From Clostridioides difficile (GTDB lineage Bacteria; Bacillota; Clostridia; Peptostreptococcales; Peptostreptococcaceae): a stretch of 51,086 nucleotides of DNA. The first letter of the stretch is position 1. Each line of letters starts with the position of its first letter. The translations under genes and the position numbers were made by a program. The stretch is from NCBI RefSeq assembly GCF_001299635.1, contig NZ_JRHN01000005.1, forward strand, positions 1-51,086. Direction: 5' to 3'. This document shows, one piece after another, positions 46,147 to 51,086 of this stretch. The notes under the pieces are model-generated. The model saw only the letters and a program-made list of their open reading frames with translations. It made no database searches and was not told the origin of the DNA.

Positions 46147-46212
46147 ATAATAACAGGGGTATTGTTATTATGTAGTTTATAAGGATAGTACTAAAAATGA
46201 TAGTAGTACTAT
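46147..46212 (+). other. Two hairpins after the small gene
   Basis: ATAATAACA (46147-46155) pairs with TGTTATTAT (46163-46171); ATAGTACT (46185-46192) pairs with AGTACTAT (46205-46212), followed by TATTTATT. The second may act as a weak terminator. The remaining upstream part 45807-45975 is AT-rich with nothing recognised. Confidence 0.45.
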
Positions 46213-46291
46213 TATTTATTGCAATTTTCAACTATAATATAATATATAATGTTAAGAAAATAATTTATAAAAATATGGTGAGGTGATGAGT

Positions 46292-47689
46292 GTGAAAGTT
46301 TATAATACATTGACTAGAACAAAAGAAGAATTTGTTCCATTAGAAGAAGGAAAGGTAAAAATGTATGTGTGTGGTCCAACAGTCTATAACTATATACATA
46401 TAGGTAATGCAAGACCATTTATAATATTTGATACTCTAAGAAGGTATCTAGAGTATAGAGGATATGATGTAACTTATGTACAAAACTTTACAGATGTTGA
46501 TGACAAAATTATAAATAGAAGCCATGAAGAAGGAATATCTCCAGAAGAAGTTGCTACTAAGTATATAAAAGAATATTTTGTAGATTGTGATGGACTAGGA
46601 ATTAAAAGAGCTACTGTTCATCCTCAAGTTACAGATAATATACAACAAATTATAGATTTTATAAAAGAATTAGAAGATAAGGGATATGCTTATGCAGTAA
46701 ATGGTGATGTGTATTTTGATACAAACAAGTTTGAAGGATATGGGAAACTTTCAGGTCAAAAACAAGAAGACTTAGAAGCTGGAGCTAGAATTGAAGTTAA
46801 TGACCAAAAAAGACATCCTATGGACTTTGTTCTTTGGAAAGCTAAAAAAGAAGGTGAACCAGGATGGGATAGTCCTTGGGGAGAAGGTAGACCTGGATGG
46901 CATATAGAATGTTCTGTTATGTCTAAGAGATATTTGGGTGAGACGATTGATATACATGCAGGTGGTCAAGACTTAACATTCCCACACCATGAAAACGAGA
47001 TAGCTCAAAGTGAAGCTAGAAGTGGAAAAACATTCTCAAAATATTGGATGCATAATGGATATATAAATATAAATGATGAAAAAATGAGTAAATCTAAAGG
47101 TAATTTCTTTACAGTAAGAGATATATCAAAATTATATGATTTAGAAATAGTAAGATTTTTCATGTTATCAGCACATTACAGAAATCCAGTGAACTTTAGT
47201 GATGAGATGCTAAATCAAGCTAAAGCTGGTCTTGAAAGACTATATAATACTAAAGAAAAATTAGAATTTACATTAAGTAATCTAAAAGAGTCTACTTTAA
47301 CAGAAAAAGAAGTAGAACTTGTTAAAGAATTAGATAACTTCAGACAAAAATTTATCGATGCTATGGACGATGATGTCAATACAGCAGATGCAGTGAGTGT
47401 AATATTTGAGTTAGCTAAGTTAATAAATTCTAATGTAGATGAAAACTCTTCTCTAGAATTTGCTAAAAAGTGCTTAGATGAATTTAATGAGCTTACAAAG
47501 GTATTAAATATTGTAAATAAGAAGAAAGATACTGTACTAGATAAAGACATTGAAGAACTAATACAAAAAAGAACGGATGCAAAGAAAAATAAAGAGTTCC
47601 AATTAGCAGATGATATAAGACAACAATTATTAGATATGGGAATTGTATTAGAAGACACAAGACAAGGTGTTAAGTGGAAAAGGGTATAA
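46292..47689 (+). CDS. cysS: Cysteinyl-tRNA synthetase
   Basis: Class I synthetase. Motifs: MYVCGPTVYNYIHIGNARP (zinc Cys and HIGH-type), HPMDFVLWK, the zinc-site GWHIECSVMS and HAGGQDLTFPHHENE, and KMSKSKGNF. The frame is open from GTG 46283, but that codon and ATG 46286 fall in the GAGGTGAT ribosome-binding site; GTG 46292 (MKVYNTLT) has correct spacing and matches the usual start, giving 465 residues. First of the cysS-mrnC pair, 3 bp apart. Confidence 0.95.
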   Translation: MKVYNTLTRTKEEFVPLEEGKVKMYVCGPTVYNYIHIGNARPFIIFDTLRRYLEYRGYDVTYVQNFTDVDDKIINRSHEEGISPEEVATKYIKEYFVDCDGLGIKRATVHPQVTDNIQQIIDFIKELEDKGYAYAVNGDVYFDTNKFEGYGKLSGQKQEDLEAGARIEVNDQKRHPMDFVLWKAKKEGEPGWDSPWGEGRPGWHIECSVMSKRYLGETIDIHAGGQDLTFPHHENEIAQSEARSGKTFSKYWMHNGYININDEKMSKSKGNFFTVRDISKLYDLEIVRFFMLSAHYRNPVNFSDEMLNQAKAGLERLYNTKEKLEFTLSNLKESTLTEKEVELVKELDNFRQKFIDAMDDDVNTADAVSVIFELAKLINSNVDENSSLEFAKKCLDEFNELTKVLNIVNKKKDTVLDKDIEELIQKRTDAKKNKEFQLADDIRQQLLDMGIVLEDTRQGVKWKRV

Positions 47690-47692
47690 AAA

Positions 47693-48088
47693 ATGGAAAA
47701 AACTGAATTAGTTACTATGTCACCACTAGTTTTAGCATACTTAGGTGATACAGTGTATGAGACATATATAAGAGAACATTTAATTAGACAGAATACACAA
47801 AGAAAAGTTAATGATTTGCATAAATTAGCTATAAAGTATGTAAAAGCTAAAGCTCAGGCAACTATAATTCATGAAATTGAAACTGAATTAACTGAGGAAG
47901 AGAGCAAAATATACAAGAGGGGAAGAAATCAAAAATCAAATACTTCTCCTAAAAATGCAGATATTATAGACTATAAACATGCAACTGGATTTGAGGCCTT
48001 GGTTGGATATTTGTATTTAAATAATGAAATAGAGAGACTTCAATATATTATCAATAAAGGAATCAAAATTATTGAAAGAGATATGTAA
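47693..48088 (+). CDS. mrnC: Mini-ribonuclease III
   Basis: RNase III-like catalytic domain without the dsRNA-binding domain, 131 residues, which matures 23S rRNA ends. The metal-binding helix LVLAYLGDTVYETYIREHL and the C-terminal ATGFEALVGYLYL with catalytic acidic residues are intact. Starts 3 bp after cysS, the usual neighbour in Firmicutes. Terminator follows. Confidence 0.93.
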   Translation: MEKTELVTMSPLVLAYLGDTVYETYIREHLIRQNTQRKVNDLHKLAIKYVKAKAQATIIHEIETELTEEESKIYKRGRNQKSNTSPKNADIIDYKHATGFEALVGYLYLNNEIERLQYIINKGIKIIERDM

Positions 48089-48097
48089 ATATTAAAG

Positions 48098-48138
48098 AGT
48101 GTTGTCTTAATAATAATCAATAAGGCAACACTTTTTTT
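48098..48138 (+). terminator. Terminator after mrnC
   Basis: AGTGTTGTCTTA (48098-48109) pairs with TAAGGCAACACT (48121-48132), one G-U, then TTTTTTT. Confidence 0.88.
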
Positions 48139-48193
48139 ATAACTAATGTATAATAAATATATAGAAATTAGTCATGAGAAAGGATAAAAATTT

Positions 48194-48952
48194 ATGAAAG
48201 TAAAATTAATATCACATACACCTGAACCAGAAAAAGTAATAGCTATGGCAGCTAAGCTATGTTATTCACCAGTTGGGACAGACGAAATAGAAAAAGACTT
48301 GACAGATGAAAGTATAGAGAAGTTTTTAAATATGTTATTAAGTATAGGTCATGGGTCAATATTAGAACATGCTTCATTTACATTTTCAATAGAAGGGATA
48401 TCAAGAGCTTGTTCACATCAAATTGTTAGACATCGTATAGCTAGTTTTTCACAACAGAGTCAAAGATATGTTAAATTAGAGCAATTTGAGTACATAATTC
48501 CTCCAGAAATAGAAAAAATAGAAAAAGCAAAAGAGTTATTTATAAATTCAATGAAAAAAGACCAAGAGGCTTATGATAACTTAGTAGAGATATTATTTGA
48601 AAATCATTATAATGAATTAATAAAAGATGGTAAAAATGAGAAAGCAGCAAAAAGACAAGCTGAAAAGAAAGCAATAGAAGATGCTAGATATGTATTTCCA
48701 AATGCATGCGAAACAAAAATGGTATTTACTATAAATGCTAGAAGTTTATTTAATTTCTTTGAACATAGATGTTGTGAAAGAGCACAGTGGGAAATAAGAA
48801 ATCTAGCTGTAGAAATGTTAAGAGAAGTTAAAAAGGTTGCTCCAATACTATTTAAAAAGACTGGACCAAGTTGTGTAAATGGTAGTTGTCCAGAAGGAAC
48901 TATGACTTGTGGAGATATAGTTCAAGTTAGAGAAAAATTTAAGGCCTTGTAG
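48194..48952 (+). CDS. thyX: Flavin-dependent thymidylate synthase ThyX
   Basis: Makes dTMP from dUMP using FAD, NADPH and methylene-THF. The diagnostic RHRxxSxxxxSxR motif is at 79-92 ([14 protein letters not shown]). Length 252 is normal. The C-terminal Cys-rich tail ([16 protein letters not shown]) may bind a metal, seen in part of the family. AGAAAGG lies before the ATG. It is followed closely by rlmB. Confidence 0.96.
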   Translation: MKVKLISHTPEPEKVIAMAAKLCYSPVGTDEIEKDLTDESIEKFLNMLLSIGHGSILEHASFTFSIEGISRACSHQIVRHRIASFSQQSQRYVKLEQFEYIIPPEIEKIEKAKELFINSMKKDQEAYDNLVEILFENHYNELIKDGKNEKAAKRQAEKKAIEDARYVFPNACETKMVFTINARSLFNFFEHRCCERAQWEIRNLAVEMLREVKKVAPILFKKTGPSCVNGSCPEGTMTCGDIVQVREKFKAL

Positions 48953-48964
48953 GAGGTGAATCAT

Positions 48965-49702
48965 TTGGCAAGTATAGAAGGAAGAAATCCAGTAATAGAA
49001 GCTATAAAAAGTGATAGAGAAATAGATAAAATATTAATTTCAAATTCAGCTAAAGAAGGTTCAATTAAAAAAATAATAGGAATGGCTAAAGAGAAGAACA
49101 TAATTATACAATATGTTGATAAACATAAATTAGATGAGGTAAGTACAAGCCATTCACATCAAGGCGTAATAGCTTATGCAAGTGAATATAAGTATTACGA
49201 ATTGGATGAGCTAATAGATTTAACAAAAAACAAAGATGAAGACCCATTTTTCATTATATTAGATGAGATAACAGATCCACATAATCTAGGTTCAATAATA
49301 AGGACAGCAGATGCAGTAGGAGCACATGGAGTTATTATTCCTAAAAGAAGGTCTGTACACATAACACCTGTAGTTGCTAAAGCGTCTGCAGGAGCAGTAG
49401 AGTATATGCCAGTTTGTAAGGTAACCAATATAGTTAATACAATAAAAAGATTAAAAGATGAAGGGCTGTGGATTGCAGCTGCTGATATGGATGGAGAAAC
49501 TTTTTATAAACAAAATCTTACAGGTCCTCTTGGTGTGGTAATTGGAAGCGAAGGTTTTGGGATATCTAGATTGGTTAAACAAAACTGTGACTTTATAGTA
49601 AAAATGCCAATGATAGGTAATGTTACATCTTTAAATGCATCCGTGGCGGGTGGAATACTTTTATATGAGATATTCAGACAAAGACTGGATAAAAGTAAAT
49701 AA
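48965..49702 (+). CDS. rlmB: 23S rRNA (guanosine-2'-O-)-methyltransferase RlmB (SpoU/TrmH family)
   Basis: SPOUT-fold methyltransferase. N-terminal substrate-binding region (about 1-75) then the knotted domain with ILDEITDPHNLGSIIRTADAVG (motif 1), VIGSEGFGISRLV (motif 2) and LNASVAGGILLYEI (motif 3). The frame is open from GTG 48956, which lies in AGGAGGTGA; TTG 48965 (MASIEGRNPV) is correctly spaced and gives 245 residues. Begins 12 bp after thyX. Confidence 0.93.
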   Translation: MASIEGRNPVIEAIKSDREIDKILISNSAKEGSIKKIIGMAKEKNIIIQYVDKHKLDEVSTSHSHQGVIAYASEYKYYELDELIDLTKNKDEDPFFIILDEITDPHNLGSIIRTADAVGAHGVIIPKRRSVHITPVVAKASAGAVEYMPVCKVTNIVNTIKRLKDEGLWIAAADMDGETFYKQNLTGPLGVVIGSEGFGISRLVKQNCDFIVKMPMIGNVTSLNASVAGGILLYEIFRQRLDKSK

Positions 49703-49704
49703 CC

Positions 49705-50232
49705 ATGAAAAAAAATATAAATCATTACTTAATAATAGATGGCTACAATATTATAAATGCGTGGGATAATTTGAAAGAACTGGCTAAAGATGATTTAGAA
49801 GATTCTAGAGAAAAGCTTATTGATGATATTATAGAATTTTCTGAGTTTATGGGTTATAAGACTATAATAGTTTTTGATGCTTATAATGTTAAGAATTCAC
49901 GAGAAAAAGTTGAGAAAAGAAAACACATAACGATAGTTTATACGAGAGAGCACCAAACAGCAGATAGTTATATAGAGAAATTTATAACTTCTTTATCAAA
50001 GTATGATGATGTAAAAGTAGCTACTAATGACTATGCAGAGCAACAAATGATTTTAGGAAAAGGTGCTACAAGAATGTCTGCAAGAGAATTAAAGTTAGAG
50101 TTAGATCGTTCCAAGAATAAAATGAAGGAAAAAAATATCGGTTTGAGGAAAAAAATTCAGCGAAATTGGTTGGAGGAAAGGTTAGATAAAGAAACATTGT
50201 CGAAACTTGAGAACATTCGTAGAAAGCGTTGA
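49705..50232 (+). CDS. NYN/PIN-domain RNA-binding protein (YacP family)
   Basis: A 175-residue predicted endoribonuclease of the NYN superfamily: YLIIDGYNIINAW with the metal-binding Asp, IIVFDAYNVK, and KVATNDYAEQQMIL carry the acidic residues. The C-terminus is a highly basic helical tail. It starts 2 bp after rlmB with no good ribosome-binding site, so translation is probably coupled. In Bacillus it is implicated in mRNA/tRNA turnover (Rae1 is a member acting in the ribosomal A site); its identity as Rae1 is likely by gene order. Confidence 0.9.
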   Translation: MKKNINHYLIIDGYNIINAWDNLKELAKDDLEDSREKLIDDIIEFSEFMGYKTIIVFDAYNVKNSREKVEKRKHITIVYTREHQTADSYIEKFITSLSKYDDVKVATNDYAEQQMILGKGATRMSARELKLELDRSKNKMKEKNIGLRKKIQRNWLEERLDKETLSKLENIRRKR

Positions 50233-50258
50233 AATTACTAGCTTCTTTAGACTATAAT
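50229..50258 (+). promoter_or_regulatory. Promoter of sigH
   Basis: TTGAAA (50229-50234, overlapping the yacP stop), 18-bp spacer, TATAAT (50253-50258). Confidence 0.6.
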
Positions 50259-50296
50259 ATACCTATAAATTTGTTTTATATATGGGGGAGATTTAC

Positions 50297-50944
50297 ATGT
50301 TGGTAGCAAAAGAAAAAAGTTATGAGTTAATAGACAATTGTCAGCAGGATGAGTATAACATTGTATTAAGAGCAAGTGAAGGGGATAAAATAGCATTAGA
50401 GTACATTATTACCAAATACAGAAATTTTGTAAAGGCAAAGGCAAAATCCTATTTTTTAATTGGAGCAGATAAAGAAGACATAATACAAGAAGGAATGATA
50501 GGCCTTTATAAGGCAGTTAGAGATTTTGATGGAAGTAAGACAAATTCGTTTAAATGTTTTGCAGAGATATGTATAACAAGACAAATAATAACTGCTATAA
50601 AAACTGCAACAAGACAAAAACATATACCTTTAAATTCATATGTTTCTTTGAACAAACCAATATATGATGAAGAGTCAGACAGAACACTTTTAGATATTAT
50701 AGCTACAAGTATAGTAACAGATCCAGAAGAACTTATAATTAGTAAAGAAGAGTTAAAAAATATAGAATCAAAGATGAACGAATTATTAAGTGACTTGGAA
50801 TTAGAAGTCCTAGAATTATATTTAAATGGAAAGTCATACCAGTTTATAGCGGACAAGCTTAAAAGAGATGTAAAGTCAATAGATAACGCTTTACAAAGGG
50901 TTAAGAGAAAATTAGAAAAACATCTTGAAAACAGAAATGATTAA
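50297..50944 (+). CDS. sigH: RNA polymerase sigma-H factor
   Basis: Sigma factor for transition-state and early sporulation genes. Region 2 (DIIQEGMIGLYKAVRDFDGSK-type stretch, then FKCFAEICITRQIITAIKTATRQKH) and region 4 HTH (LSDLELEVLELYLNGKSYQ..ADKL) are clear; region 3 is reduced, as in SigH. The frame is open at ATG 50282, but GGGGGAG there is the ribosome-binding site; ATG 50297 fits, giving 215 residues. Neighbours rlmB-yacP-sigH-(EF-Tu) match the conserved Firmicutes order. Confidence 0.95.
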   Translation: MLVAKEKSYELIDNCQQDEYNIVLRASEGDKIALEYIITKYRNFVKAKAKSYFLIGADKEDIIQEGMIGLYKAVRDFDGSKTNSFKCFAEICITRQIITAIKTATRQKHIPLNSYVSLNKPIYDEESDRTLLDIIATSIVTDPEELIISKEELKNIESKMNELLSDLELEVLELYLNGKSYQFIADKLKRDVKSIDNALQRVKRKLEKHLENRND

Positions 50945-51017
50945 TAGTAAAATACTTACCATAAGCTTATTGTGAGCAAAATTAATTTATATCGAAAGAT
51001 AAGGGAGGAAATTCAAA

Positions 51018-51086
51018 ATGGCTAAAGCTAAATACGAAAGAACAAAACCTCATGTTAATATAGGTACAATAGGACACGTTGACCAC
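51018..51086 (+). CDS. tuf: Elongation factor Tu, N-terminal 23 codons
   Basis: ATG 51018 with AAGGGAGG ten bases upstream opens MAKAKYERTKPHVNIGTIGH..., running off the window at the start of the P-loop (GHVDH). This is unmistakable EF-Tu. The leader (50945-51017) contains a 10-bp palindrome ATAAGCTTAT (50961-50970) and no clear promoter. Confidence 0.96.
   Translation, partial: MAKAKYERTKPHVNIGTIGHVDH

Noticed and set aside
50961-50970. ATAAGCTTAT palindrome before EF-Tu as a regulatory site
   Set aside because: A 10-bp AT-rich palindrome is expected by chance in such DNA and nothing else supports a role.

Overview
The window is low-GC DNA with compact, mostly co-directional genes, strong GGAGG ribosome-binding sites, many intrinsic terminators and a T-box. 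Gene content and order (tRNA cluster, pyc, ctsR-mcsA-mcsB-clpC, radA-disA, aco genes, ispD-ispF, two proS, gltX, cysS-mrnC-thyX-rlmB-yacP-sigH, then EF-Tu) point to a Peptostreptococcaceae member, most likely Clostridioides difficile or a close relative. That assignment rests on remembered gene order and codon style; no database search was made.

Layout. 1-1266: thirteen tRNA genes (the first cut by the window edge) ending in a terminator. 1303-7620: a small unknown protein, pyruvate carboxylase and an EF-G paralogue. 8030-12617: the CtsR heat-shock operon with its operator. 12633-16321: radA-disA and a PIN/TRAM membrane protein. 16450-23905: an accessory-looking block with a large membrane protein of unknown function, a convergent two-component system, and two tandem paralogous lipoproteins that combine TPR-like repeats with aspartic-protease (retropepsin-like) motifs. 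Each lipoprotein gene is preceded by three 11-bp direct repeats that look like the response regulator's binding site. 24119-30270: SorC-type regulator and an acetoin/2-oxoacid dehydrogenase complex in which the lipoyl domain sits on E3 and is missing from E2. 30512-38257: a sigma-54 promoter, a LevR-type activator, a galactitol-type PTS (IIA, IIB, IIC), a small membrane protein, a class II aldolase/epimerase and a lipoate-protein ligase. 38476-50944: the conserved isoprenoid, aminoacyl-tRNA synthetase and RNA-processing block, including two prolyl-tRNA synthetases of different evolutionary types, a decayed TnpB relic with a retained right-end (omega-RNA-like) hairpin, and an overlooked 51-codon gene. 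51018-51086: start of EF-Tu.

How the parts fit: the tRNA/synthetase/tRNA-processing genes serve translation; ctsR-clpC is protein quality control; disA makes c-di-AMP with radA as DNA-repair partner; the aco, PTS and aldolase genes feed carbon metabolism under dedicated regulators, and the lipoate ligase can supply the cofactor for the lipoyl domain on E3. The best candidate for an undescribed system is the two-component system plus its two protease-like lipoproteins (18770-23820). Several annotated-style starts were moved to downstream GTG/TTG/ATG codons that have properly spaced ribosome-binding sites.
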